Origin: Candidatus Sulfotelmatobacter sp. | GTDB taxonomy: Bacteria; Acidobacteriota; Terriglobia; Terriglobales; SbA1 | Reading direction: 5' to 3' | DNA: 15,167 nt | NCBI GenBank assembly: GCA_030151135.1 | Contig: JASLEQ010000416.1 | Span: 1-15,167 of the forward strand | Part shown: positions 7,671 through 14,534 of the stretch, piece after piece | How positions within the stretch are numbered: position 1 is the first letter of the stretch | Layout of the letters: the number at the start of each line of letters is the position of its first letter | Translations under genes and position numbers: made by a program | The notes under the pieces: generated by a model | The model's input: only the letters and a program-made list of their open reading frames with translations | Database searches by the model: none | What the model was told of the DNA's origin: nothing

Positions 7671-8578
7671 CGGATGGGTGCGAGTGCCAGTTCCTGGGTG
7701 GATTTGTGCTTTACCGCGATATCGATAAAAGCCAGCGCCGCGCGGCTGAGGGCCTTGTCTTTGCGGAACACCAGAGCGAGATCGCGGCGAACCTGGGCAT
7801 CCGCCAGTGGAATCGCGCACAGGACTTTTGCGCGAACGTCTTCCTCGACATTAGAGCGTGCAATGAAACCAATGCCGACATCGGCCGCGACAAAGCGCTT
7901 CAGCAGTTCGCTGGAGTCGAGTTCCATGGTGAAGTTCGGCTTAAGCCTCCGCTCGTGGAAGAGTATTTCGATGGCGTCGCGGGTGTGTCCGGCCTTGGGG
8001 ACGATTAACGGAAACTTACTGGCGTCGTCGATGCTGGCGGACTTCATTTTTCCCAAAGGATGCTGCGGCGGCGCGATCAGAATGAGCTCATCTCGATGGA
8101 TGAGCACCACGGTCAAACGGTTGTCATTGACGGGGAGCGAAACGACACCGAAGTCGACCGAGTTATCGATGATGGACTCGAGTATCTTGGCGTAGTCGGC
8201 GCGCTTGATGTTGACCGAGACATCCGGATACTGCTTCTTAAAGTCGGCGAAGACATAGGGCAGGATGTGGAGGCAGGTGCCTTCGTTAGCTCCGACAATG
8301 ATTTCGCCGCGGGGAATGCGTTCCATTTCCGCGATGGAGACAAGCATCGCCTTGCGGGCGTCGAGAGTATCTTCCACATACTTCAGAAAGGCTTTTCCCG
8401 CGGCCGTGAGCGACACTTTTCCGCCGGAGCGGTCAAAAAGCTTGGCCCCCACTTCTTCCTCGATGCCGCGAATCTGCGACGAGATGGCCGGCTGGGTGCG
8501 GAAACGTTTCTCCGCCGCCCGCGAAAACGAGGCGTGCCGCGCCACTTCGAGAAAGGTTTCGAGCTGGTCAAAATCCAT
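7667..8578 (-). CDS. LysR-family transcriptional regulator
   Basis: A 303-residue protein with the standard architecture. The N-terminal winged helix-turn-helix (about 1-60) contains LETFLEVARHASFSRAAEK and QPAISSQIRGIEEEVGAKLFDR. A linker helix follows, then an effector-binding domain of two periplasmic-binding-protein-like lobes (about 90-295; GEIIVGANEGTCLHILP begins it). The length is normal. The ligand cannot be read from the sequence. Unusually for this family, the neighbour that shares its transcript is downstream on the same strand, coupled by the ATGA overlap with the POTRA gene, instead of being divergently transcribed. There is no strong Shine-Dalgarno sequence before the ATG, and the heptamer-repeat region begins three bases upstream of it. 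Confidence 0.92.
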   Translation of the reverse strand: MDFDQLETFLEVARHASFSRAAEKRFRTQPAISSQIRGIEEEVGAKLFDRSGGKVSLTAAGKAFLKYVEDTLDARKAMLVSIAEMERIPRGEIIVGANEGTCLHILPYVFADFKKQYPDVSVNIKRADYAKILESIIDNSVDFGVVSLPVNDNRLTVVLIHRDELILIAPPQHPLGKMKSASIDDASKFPLIVPKAGHTRDAIEILFHERRLKPNFTMELDSSELLKRFVAADVGIGFIARSNVEEDVRAKVLCAIPLADAQVRRDLALVFRKDKALSRAALAFIDIAVKHKSTQELALAPIR

Positions 8579-8583
8579 AAGAC

Positions 8584-8656
8584 TTTCAGCTGTCAGCTTT
8601 CAGCGATCAGCAAAAGCGCATGGCAATTTATCTGAAAGCTCAGAGCTGACGGCTGA
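8584..8656. repeat. Inverted array of NNTCAGC heptamers
   Basis: Four tandem heptamers of the form NNTCAGC occupy 8584-8611. The complementary strand at 8632-8660 carries related heptamers (CATCAGC, CGTCAGC, a degenerate TCTGAGC, then TTTCAG). The two arms 8586-8610 and 8632-8656 match as an inverted repeat at 20 of 25 positions around a 21-nt loop. The element lies between the LysR start and the glnA leader, two divergent genes. It looks like a dispersed intergenic short repeat; I see no second copy in the window. Confidence 0.6.
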
Positions 8657-8773
8657 TGGCTTCAGTATAAATTCTGCTTTATCCCGGCTATAAGAACTAT
8701 CGAATTGCCCCGCGCGAAGACTGGCTTTAGACTCGCAAGTCCGTTGAACGCGACCCGATTGTAGCAGCCTGCC

Positions 8774-8797
8774 CGCCTGCGGAAGATGCCGCAGGCG
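8774..8797 (+). promoter_or_regulatory. Hairpin in the glnA 5' leader
   Basis: CGCCTGCGG and its exact complement CCGCAGGCG form a 9-bp stem around a 6-nt loop, ending 35 bp before the glnA ATG. Only a short T-rich stretch (GTTTGTCT) follows, so it could be a weak terminator or attenuator, an mRNA-stabilising stem, or the end of an upstream transcript. Confidence 0.45.
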
Positions 8798-8832
8798 TTT
8801 GTCTGACTCATCGACTCCCGCGAAGGAGCCTT

Positions 8833-10245
8833 ATGGCCGATCCCAAGACTGTCCTCGATTTTGCCCGGAAACAGGACGCCAAGATTCTCGATCTCCGATT
8901 CACCGACATTCCCGGGCTTTGGCATCACGTCTCGTATCCGATCGAGCAACTGACGGACGCCTCGTTTGACGATGGCTTCGGGATTGATGGCTCGTCGATC
9001 CGCGCATGGGCGGGGATCCATGAGAGCGACATGCTGCTGAGGCCGGACCCGGCGTGCTTTCTGCTCGATCCGTTCACGGAAGTGCCGACCCTGGTTCTGG
9101 TGTGCGACGTCGTCGATCCGGTCACGAAGCAGCGTTATGACCGCGATCCCCGCTACATCGCGCGAAAGGCGGAGAACTATCTGTCGGAATCGGGTATCGC
9201 CGATACTGCCTATTTCGGCGCGGAGGCGGAATTTTTCATCTTCGATAACGTGCGCTTCGATCAGCGCGAGAACTACGGCTTCTATTACATCGATGCCGAA
9301 GAGGGACGCTGGAATTCGGGGCGGGAAGCGAACAACCTGGGTTATCGGCCGCGGTACCGCGAAGGATATTTTCCTGTCGCGCCGACCGACCACTATCAAG
9401 ATCTGCGTTCGGAGATGATGCTCATCATGCAGTCGTGCGGCATGGTCGTGGAGTGCCATCATCACGAAGTGGCGACCGGCGGACAAACGGAGATTGACCT
9501 GAAGTTCGATTCGCTGGTGCGCTCGGCCGACAAGATGCTGCTGTACAAGTACATCGTAAAGAACGTTGCGAGCCGGAGCGGCAAGACGGTTACGTTCATG
9601 CCGAAGCCCATCTTCGGGGATAACGGGAACGGCCTGCACACGCACCAGTCGCTTTGGAAAGCCGGCGAGCCTCTGTTTGCCGGCGACGGATACGCCGGGC
9701 TCTCGCAGCTCGCCCTGTGGTATGTGGGAGGATTGATCAAGCATGGTCCGGCGCTTTCCGCGATCATCGCGCCGACCACAAATTCGTATAAACGGCTGGT
9801 GCCGGGATTCGAGGCCCCGGTCAACCTGGCATATTCGCGCCGCAACCGCTCGGCGGCTTGCCGCGTTCCTATGTATTCTCATTCGCGTAAGTCGAAGCGC
9901 GTGGAGTTTCGGCCTCCCGATCCGAGTTGCAATCCGTATATGGCGTTCGCCGCAATGCTGATGGCAGGACTCGACGGGATCGAGAATAAGATGGATCCCG
10001 GCCAGCCGCTCGATAGAGACATCTACGAACTCGATCCCGAAGAACTGTCGAAGATCCCGTCGATGCCCGGATCGCTGGAAGACGCTCTCGATGCGCTTGA
10101 ACGCGATCACGCCTTCCTGCTCAAAGGCGATGTATTTACCGAGGAACTGTTGCGGACTTACGTCGATTACAAGCGATCGAAGGAAGTGCACGCCATACGA
10201 GAGAGGCCGCATCCGTACGAATTCGCGCTCTATTTCGATATCTGA
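8833..10245 (+). CDS. glnA: Glutamine synthetase, type I
   Basis: It makes glutamine from glutamate, ammonia and ATP in the cytosol and is central to nitrogen assimilation. The 470-residue protein has the usual type I length. The beta-grasp domain holds [25 protein letters not shown] (Glu132, Glu134) and [13 protein letters not shown] (Glu212, Glu220) supply metal ligands, GNGLHTHQS contains the ATP/glutamate-site His269, and [21 protein letters not shown] is the glutamate-binding region. [10 protein letters not shown] places Tyr398 at the position adenylylated in the enterobacterial enzyme, suggesting control by an adenylyltransferase. GGAG seven bases before the ATG supports this start. The following DUF1398 gene begins only 38 bp after the stop and may share the transcript. 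Confidence 0.97.
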   Translation: MADPKTVLDFARKQDAKILDLRFTDIPGLWHHVSYPIEQLTDASFDDGFGIDGSSIRAWAGIHESDMLLRPDPACFLLDPFTEVPTLVLVCDVVDPVTKQRYDRDPRYIARKAENYLSESGIADTAYFGAEAEFFIFDNVRFDQRENYGFYYIDAEEGRWNSGREANNLGYRPRYREGYFPVAPTDHYQDLRSEMMLIMQSCGMVVECHHHEVATGGQTEIDLKFDSLVRSADKMLLYKYIVKNVASRSGKTVTFMPKPIFGDNGNGLHTHQSLWKAGEPLFAGDGYAGLSQLALWYVGGLIKHGPALSAIIAPTTNSYKRLVPGFEAPVNLAYSRRNRSAACRVPMYSHSRKSKRVEFRPPDPSCNPYMAFAAMLMAGLDGIENKMDPGQPLDRDIYELDPEELSKIPSMPGSLEDALDALERDHAFLLKGDVFTEELLRTYVDYKRSKEVHAIRERPHPYEFALYFDI

Positions 10246-10283
10246 TGCAGCGTGTCTCTTCTGGTTTCGTGGCGGCATGACGG

Positions 10284-10670
10284 GTGTTTACCATCGAACA
10301 AATCGACGAGCTCCACGGGCGCCTGGGTAGTTCCAGGACGTTCGCCGAATATGTGCGTGGGCTGAAAGCGCTTGGGGTGGAACGCTGCGACTCCTACCTG
10401 GCCGACGGCCATTCCGAATATTTTGGAGAGCGCGACTACAAAGTCATGTCCCTGCCAGTGCACGAGTTGCTGCCTGTCGCTGAGACAAGTCAACGCGAGT
10501 CTTTTCTCGAGCACTTACGGCGGCACGATCGCCGCGAGACCACTTATTTGGAAATGTCCAGAGGCCTGGCGGAGAGTGGAATCCAGAAGTGGACCATCGA
10601 TACGGGACGGATGACGATGACGTTCTACGACCGGGCGGGACGAGAGATGCTGGTCGAGCAAATTGCATGA
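10284..10670 (+). CDS. DUF1398 (YbcV-like) family protein
   Basis: A 128-residue soluble protein, about the usual length of the DUF1398 family. The start is GTG at 10284, which gives the family-like opening VFTIEQIDELHGRLGS; the nearby ATG at 10277 is in another frame. Recognisable blocks are FAEYVRGLKALGVERCDSYLADGHSEYFG (about 20-48) and the C-terminal GIQKWTIDTGRMTMTFYDRAG (about 98-118). The biochemical function of the family is unknown to me. It follows glnA closely and converges on the PilZ gene, 30 bp away. No good Shine-Dalgarno sequence is visible, so translation may depend on glnA. Confidence 0.75.
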   Translation: MFTIEQIDELHGRLGSSRTFAEYVRGLKALGVERCDSYLADGHSEYFGERDYKVMSLPVHELLPVAETSQRESFLEHLRRHDRRETTYLEMSRGLAESGIQKWTIDTGRMTMTFYDRAGREMLVEQIA

Positions 10671-10700
10671 TTTCCAGGCGATATCAGGCGACTCTTCGAT

Positions 10701-11075
10701 TCAGCTCAGCAGTTTGAAGATGTTGCAGGTGCGTTCGATCATCTGCTGCTGCTGGTCGGTGGGATTCAGAAATTCCACTCCATGCGTGAAGCCGTCGCGA
10801 TTTCGGATGACGCCACGAAGAACCAACTCGGTGGTGTTGTAGGGCATCACGAATTCCAGATTGAGGCTTGTTCCAAACGGAAGCTCGCGGGTCAGAAACA
10901 GACGCATGCCGCCGCTGCTGATATCAGACGCTTGCCCGCGAAAACTGCTGCGCTGGCCATCGAGAAATATCGTTACATTGACCGGAATGACCACGGACTG
11001 GCGCTCCCATCGGCGGTCGTCCTCGCCGCCGGCGGTGCTCCCCTGCCCGTAAAATTGTGTTTTGCCCAGTTCCAT
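10701..11075 (-). CDS. PilZ-domain protein (probable c-di-GMP receptor)
   Basis: A 124-residue protein that is essentially one PilZ domain. The two c-di-GMP-binding signatures are present: RxxxR in DRRWERQSV (Arg21-Arg25) and DxSxxG in ASDISSGGMRL (Asp51, Ser53, Gly56). The beta-barrel continues through LEFVMPYNTTELVLRGVIRNRDGFTHGVEFL. With both motifs intact it probably binds c-di-GMP and passes the signal on by protein contact; the target (motility, surface polysaccharide or secretion) cannot be told. It is transcribed away from the TMEM175-type gene and converges on the DUF1398 gene. The first about 18 residues look disordered, and no strong ribosome site precedes the ATG. Confidence 0.9.
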   Translation of the reverse strand: MELGKTQFYGQGSTAGGEDDRRWERQSVVIPVNVTIFLDGQRSSFRGQASDISSGGMRLFLTRELPFGTSLNLEFVMPYNTTELVLRGVIRNRDGFTHGVEFLNPTDQQQQMIERTCNIFKLLS

Positions 11076-11253
11076 GGTCGTGAGGGTGCTCTCTCGCCAT
11101 CGAGAGTATTAGACAACTCCAGCAGCGGTAAGACGACGTAACTGGCGGGTAAGGACGCCCAACTTTCGTGCCATATCGATCTCCAATGCTCCCTATGACT
11201 TGGCGGAAATGTCCGGGAATCCCGCTGTGTGGGTTACGTGGTAGATTCGTCCC

Positions 11254-11862
11254 ATGTCGAAAAGCGAGATGACGACGGGACGCCTGGAAGCGTTCAGCGA
11301 CGGCGTGATCGCGATCATCGTAACCATCATGGTGCTGGAGTTGCGGGCGCCCGCGCAACCGACGTGGACGTCGCTGCTCAAGGTAGATCCCATCTTGCTG
11401 AGCTACGGACTCAGTTTCCTGGTCGTCGCGATCATGTGGGTCAACCACCACCATCTCATTCACGCGGTGCACCAGGTCACGGCGCGGCTGTTATGGTCGA
11501 ACTTGAACCTGTTGTTCTGGATGTCGCTTGTACCCTTCGTGACAGATTTCCTGGGGAAGAATTATCGCGCTCCCATGGCGGTGGCCCTTTACGGTCTGGA
11601 CCTTTCGCTATGCGGCGCATCGTTTTGGCTTCTGCGGACTGAGCTTGTGCGCCAGGACCAGCATGACGATCACTTGAACGACTATCACGCGCGCATTCAA
11701 CGCAAAAACCTGTTCTCTGCCGGCATGTATTTTCTGGCAGCACCCCTGGCGCATATATCGATCTATGCGTCCTTCTTCATCTTCGCGTTGATCCCTGCGC
11801 TGTATTTCTTGCCAGAAAAGAAGCTAGCGGGCTCGCCCGAGCCGGCCATCTATCGAAAATAG
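11254..11862 (+). CDS. TMEM175-family (DUF1211) potassium channel subunit
   Basis: A 202-residue membrane protein with about six predicted helices. Near the N-terminus RLEAFSDGVIAIIVT (residues 10-24) matches the family signature RxxxFSDxVxAI, the segment lining the pore in bacterial TMEM175. Prokaryotic members have one such repeat and assemble as tetramers that conduct potassium. WVNHHHLIHAV and NLLFWMSLVPF are further conserved stretches. The C-terminal tail is short and charged. The ATG at 11254 has no Shine-Dalgarno sequence; a TAGATT hexamer ends six bases before it, which would suit a leaderless transcript. It stands alone between a divergent PilZ gene and a convergent secreted-protein gene. 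The family call is strong; physiological function is by analogy. Confidence 0.9.
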   Translation: MSKSEMTTGRLEAFSDGVIAIIVTIMVLELRAPAQPTWTSLLKVDPILLSYGLSFLVVAIMWVNHHHLIHAVHQVTARLLWSNLNLLFWMSLVPFVTDFLGKNYRAPMAVALYGLDLSLCGASFWLLRTELVRQDQHDDHLNDYHARIQRKNLFSAGMYFLAAPLAHISIYASFFIFALIPALYFLPEKKLAGSPEPAIYRK

Positions 11863-11887
11863 TTGTTCCCGTGAGATCCCCAAAGCT

Positions 11888-11922
11888 GCTCAGGCCTCGG
11901 AAGGGATCCGTGGTCCCTGAGC
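11888..11922. terminator. Hairpin between convergent genes (possible bidirectional terminator)
   Basis: GCTCAGG (11888-11894) pairs with CCTGAGC (11916-11922). Inside, CCTCGG can pair with CCGTGG with one mismatch after a 2-nt bulge, leaving a 7-nt loop. It sits in the 74-bp gap between the TMEM175-type gene and the low-complexity protein gene. No clear T-run follows on either strand, so termination is only likely. Confidence 0.4.
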
Positions 11923-11936
11923 CTCAGTCGACTTCG

Positions 11937-12533
11937 TTACTGCGGCGATGTGGCTGTGTTCGCGCTCGGCACCATGCCCGCCGGGCAGGGAACTCCACCA
12001 GGATTCGTGCCGGGCGGGTTCTGCGCGGTGCCATTATTGGGTGTCGTGGAACTGTTCGCGCCATTTGCGGAAGCCTGCGCTGAAGTATCGGTATTGCCGT
12101 TGGTATTTTCTCCCGTAGGCGGATTCGCGCCTGCCGCGCTGACGCACGGCGTTCCGGTACGGTTCGCAGTGGGATTGGTCGTAGCCGTATTGCCGGGAGC
12201 CTGATTCGCCGTAGCTGACTGCGTCGGCGCGGGCGGAGCGCTGCTCGAATCCGGTCCAGCGGCTTTCGTAGTAATTGGCGTCGGTGGGCCGATCGTGGTC
12301 GCTTGCGGACTGGCCGTCGAATTTTGAGGCTGCTCGACTGCATTTGGCTGAGAGGTTGTGGCTGGCGCGCTTTGCGCGCCGCCCGAGGCGGCAGCCGGCT
12401 GTGTGGTATTCGTCGGCGCAACCGTGGTGGTCTGCGACGGTTGCGGAGCAGGGGTCGCTGACCGCGTTCTCTGGGCTGCGGCCCAACTGGCGCACATTAG
12501 AATTAATGTAAAGGGAAGAAGACGCGAGGTCAT
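11937..12533 (-). CDS. Low-complexity secreted protein, Thr/Ala/Pro/Asn-rich
   Basis: A 198-residue exported protein. The ATG at 12533 is chosen because GGGAG lies eight bases upstream and a signal peptide follows at once (MTSRLLPFTLILMCASWAAA, cleavage probably at AAA-Q, 20/21). A longer frame from 12779 would hide that signal. Almost all the mature chain is Thr, Ala, Pro, Ser, Asn and Gln without a foldable core, as in surface or cell-wall-associated linkers. Two short related motifs stand out: GTPCVSAAGANP around Cys130 and GVPCPAGMVP around Cys183, the only cysteines after the signal, which could join in a disulfide. No family is recognised. The antisense frames here are also long, but they are Arg/Pro-rich shadows of the low-complexity codons. 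It is convergent with the TMEM175-type gene. Confidence 0.7.
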   Translation of the reverse strand: MTSRLLPFTLILMCASWAAAQRTRSATPAPQPSQTTTVAPTNTTQPAAASGGAQSAPATTSQPNAVEQPQNSTASPQATTIGPPTPITTKAAGPDSSSAPPAPTQSATANQAPGNTATTNPTANRTGTPCVSAAGANPPTGENTNGNTDTSAQASANGANSSTTPNNGTAQNPPGTNPGGVPCPAGMVPSANTATSPQ

Positions 12534-12718
12534 GAAATTTCTCCCGGCTGAATCGTTATCATTCCGCGATGCGCGGATCGCGACGCTGCTCCCTAAAGTT
12601 TCGAACTTGTCAGGGCCAGCTGCTATCCGGGGAATGCCGTAGCCGAAGGTTCGCAGGGATGCAGGCATTAGGCGTGCCGATCCCTCACGGCAATTGGAAC
12701 GCAAGAAGGTAGGCTGGC

Positions 12719-13219
12719 TTACTTTTGATACTGCGTTGGTTGAGGGCCCTTTTCCAGCGTGGTACGGTCCCAGATCCAACCCTGACGAGTGTAGCTGGCG
12801 AGTTCGAAATCCTGCGTAAGCTCCAAAGCATCCGTGGGACAGGCATCTTCACACAGGCCGCAGAACATGCAGCGGCTCAGGTCGTATGTGAAGTTCGTGA
12901 GTTCCTTGCGGCGCGTTTTTTCATTGCGCTCGCTGGAGACCACGATGAGATGTTCGGGGCAAGCCAGAGCACAGAGGTCGCAGGCAATACACATCGTCTC
13001 GTTCGTGTCGGGATTGACATTGAGGCGCGGCGCTCCACGATAGCGCTCGGCCACCTGCGGCCGTTCCAGCGGATATTGCTCGGTGTAAATCTCTTTCGGG
13101 TCCTGATAACGGAAGGTGACCTTCAGGCCTTGTAGCAGGTCGATGAGGAAAACTTTACGGAGCAAGCTCGGCATGCCCATAACACGGGTAGCATACCACG
13201 CGAACCTGGATTCGCCCAT
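12719..13219 (-). CDS. nuoI: NADH-quinone oxidoreductase subunit I (two-[4Fe-4S] ferredoxin-like)
   Basis: This subunit carries clusters N6a and N6b and passes electrons towards quinone in the peripheral arm of respiratory complex I. Both motifs are complete: CIACDLCALACP (Cys77, 80, 83, 87) and CMFCGLCEDACP (Cys117, 120, 123, 127). The preceding block YPLERPQVAERYRGAPRLN is typical of NuoI, and the C-terminal TQDFELASY is also family-like. With the start at 13219 the protein has 166 residues. I chose it because GGAG lies eight bases upstream; ATG codons at 13180 and 13174 would give shorter N-termini and cannot be excluded. No other nuo gene is in the window: the neighbours are a secreted low-complexity protein downstream and a small divergent membrane protein. 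Assignment to another two-cluster ferredoxin-type subunit of a related complex is possible but less likely. Confidence 0.92.
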   Translation of the reverse strand: MGESRFAWYATRVMGMPSLLRKVFLIDLLQGLKVTFRYQDPKEIYTEQYPLERPQVAERYRGAPRLNVNPDTNETMCIACDLCALACPEHLIVVSSERNEKTRRKELTNFTYDLSRCMFCGLCEDACPTDALELTQDFELASYTRQGWIWDRTTLEKGPQPTQYQK

Positions 13220-13338
13220 GCCGTGTTCTCCGCGCCCGGCTTGAGCGTCGAATCGACACCTTTTCGACGCGGCCCCGTGAGACGGAAATTCTGCGCCGAG
13301 CAGGAAACAAAATGACGGCTGGAACGTCTTTAGAAGTA

Positions 13339-13378
13339 GGAAATACGGGAACTTCATTTACGGCAATTGCGTATTTCC
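13339..13378. promoter_or_regulatory. 9-bp inverted repeat in a divergent intergenic region
   Basis: GGAAATACG (13339-13347) and its exact complement CGTATTTCC (13370-13378) are 31 bp apart start to start, about three helical turns. They lie between divergent nuoI and the 51-residue membrane-protein gene, ending 14 bp before the start of the latter. This could be an operator for a dimer or a hairpin; no regulator is assigned. Confidence 0.35.
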
Positions 13379-13392
13379 CACCAGAGGACGCC

Positions 13393-13548
13393 ATGAAGAC
13401 GTACTTCAACAATCTGCCCACCAGGACGTGGCTCCTGCTTGTCATCCCCGCTGTGGTTCTGGCTTATCCCGTGGTCCGCATTGTCGTGCCTACTGTGCTC
13501 CATGCAGTCGTGCCCGAAGTCGTGCGATCGGTGTTGAGCGTTATGTAG
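13393..13548 (+). CDS. 51-residue hypothetical membrane protein
   Basis: A very small protein. The ATG at 13393 is preferred over the longer frame from 13312 because GAGG sits five bases upstream and because the product then has a sensible layout: a short polar N-terminus (MKTYFNNLPTRT), one or two hydrophobic segments (WLLLVIPAVVLAYPVVRIVVP and a Val-rich continuation), and a short end. A proline in the middle of the hydrophobic part could make a hinge. No family is recognised. It ends 56 bp before tadA and is divergent from nuoI. Coding status rests on the ribosome site and hydrophobic pattern only. Confidence 0.5.
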   Translation: MKTYFNNLPTRTWLLLVIPAVVLAYPVVRIVVPTVLHAVVPEVVRSVLSVM

Positions 13549-13604
13549 TGGCTGCTCAGAGCGCCATAACGTTCGGATAAGCCGATACAATATTCCCGGC
13601 GCTT

Positions 13605-14096
13605 ATGGCCGAACATATCCAACCGATCTTCAGTTCCCCGGCAGGCGAAGTTCACGACGAACTTTGGATGGAGGAGGCGTTACGCTGCGCGCAGCGCGCC
13701 CTGGAAATGGGAGAAGTCCCGGTCGGGGCTGTCGTGATTAGTGAGGGAAAAATTGTTGGACGAGGATGGAACCAGAATATTGCGGATTCCGATCCGACCG
13801 CGCACGCCGAGGTCGTAGCGCTGCGCGAAGCCGGAGCGACCTTGGGCAACCATCGTCTGGGAGAGTGTGAGCTGTTTGTTACAATTGAACCGTGCGCCAT
13901 GTGCGCGGGTGCGATGGTTCATGCGCGCATCAAGCGCCTGGTGTATGGTGCGGACGATCCGAAAGCCGGGGCCGTCCATTCGGTGATGCAGGTGCTCAAC
14001 CATCCGCAATTAAATCATCGAATTGAGGTTCGAGGCGGGGTTCTGGCAGGGCGGAGCGCGGAAGTGCTGCAGGCATTTTTTCGAAATCGTCGCTGA
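13605..14096 (+). CDS. tadA: tRNA-specific adenosine deaminase
   Basis: It converts adenosine-34 of tRNA-Arg(ACG) to inosine, allowing one tRNA to read CGU, CGC and CGA. The 163-residue protein has the cytidine/deoxycytidylate deaminase zinc fold. THAEV provides the zinc ligand His67 and proton-shuttling Glu69, and EPCAMCAGAM provides Cys97 and Cys100. The N-terminal ALRCAQRALEMGEVPVGAVV (about 25-44) and ARIKRLVYGADDPKAGAVHSV (about 107-127) are characteristic of TadA rather than cytosine deaminase. The family size is normal. There is no Shine-Dalgarno sequence; a TACAAT hexamer (13586-13591) ends 13 bases before the ATG. It is followed by the tRNA-Ser region on the same strand. Confidence 0.95.
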   Translation: MAEHIQPIFSSPAGEVHDELWMEEALRCAQRALEMGEVPVGAVVISEGKIVGRGWNQNIADSDPTAHAEVVALREAGATLGNHRLGECELFVTIEPCAMCAGAMVHARIKRLVYGADDPKAGAVHSVMQVLNHPQLNHRIEVRGGVLAGRSAEVLQAFFRNRR

Positions 14097-14150
14097 GAGA
14101 TACCGTGACAAATGCCTTCGGAAGAGGGCATACAAGCACAAGAAACAACA

Positions 14151-14343
14151 ATTTGTCCGACGCGGAGAGGTGCGTGAGTGGTTGAAATTGAGCCGGTTTG
14201 CGGGCGTGAGCGAAGGGGGAGTCCGCGGGCGAAATCCTGAGCGCCGATGGTTTTGGCGCGAAGGACCGAAAGCTCCGGCCACGATCGATGCGGTGCTAAC
14301 AGTTCCATTTGTCCGACGCGGAGAGGTGCGTGAGTGGTTGAAA
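14151..14343 (+). repeat. 37-bp direct repeat spanning the tRNA-Ser leader and 5' end
   Basis: Bases 14151-14187 are identical to 14307-14343, 156 bp apart. Each copy holds 13 bp of upstream leader (ATTTGTCCGACGC) and the first 24 bases of tRNA-Ser. The 119 bp between them carry no gene; they include a GCGCC/GGCGC hairpin around 14240-14260 and a short direct repeat of GCGGGCG. Confidence 0.9.
14164..14187 (+). pseudogene. Truncated tRNA-Ser 5' fragment
   Basis: This is an exact copy of the acceptor 5' strand and part of the D arm of the tRNA-Ser at 14320. After base 14187 the sequence no longer follows the functional gene: there is no matching anticodon arm, variable arm or CCA end. It is a remnant of duplication or of a recombination event and cannot form a tRNA. 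Confidence 0.75.
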
Positions 14344-14409
14344 CGATCCGCCTCGAAAGCGGACATACCTTAACGGGTATCGTGGGTTCAAATCCCACCC
14401 TCTCCGCCA
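14320..14409 (+). tRNA. tRNA-Ser (anticodon CGA)
   Basis: A complete 90-nt type II tRNA with an encoded CCA. The acceptor GGAGAGG pairs with CCTCTCC, with G as discriminator. The anticodon stem TCCGC/GCGGA closes the loop CTCGAAA, giving anticodon CGA, which reads UCG. A long variable arm (ATACC/GGTAT) is typical of serine tRNAs, and the T arm is GTGGG, TTCAAAT, CCCAC. It lies on the tadA strand, 223 bp after it. Confidence 0.95.
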
Positions 14410-14534
14410 TAACTTCTCGCTTCACTCCGGAAATCCTGCCCGTTCTCGCCATACTGTAGCCCTCTTCTTCAGAGAAATACGAGACCACTCGGTTCTCATC
14501 CCTTCGCATCTAATTATGTGAAGGCGGTATTAGC

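Noticed and set aside
8584..8656. Possible CRISPR array
   Set aside because: The units are only 7 bp, without unique spacers, and the two halves are inverted.
7674..8693. Several plus-strand frames across the LysR gene
   Set aside because: These are shadows of a well-defined LysR protein; Ser/Arg-rich composition and no motifs.
8662..10278. 538-codon open frame antisense to glnA
   Set aside because: The plus-strand glutamine synthetase is unmistakable; the antisense frame is open because of GC-rich codon bias and shows no domain.
11924..12421. Arg/Pro-rich minus-strand frame
   Set aside because: It overlaps the low-complexity secreted protein in another frame; the latter has a signal peptide and ribosome site.
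14151..14343. Two-repeat CRISPR or att-flanked genomic island
   Set aside because: Only two copies around 119 bp, one inside a tRNA gene; no integrase or cargo in the window.
14015..14509. 164-codon minus-strand frame across the tRNA-Ser region
   Set aside because: It is the familiar spurious product of reading antisense through a serine tRNA; the repeated HSRTSPRR-like and THAPLR strings come from the duplicated tRNA 5' end.
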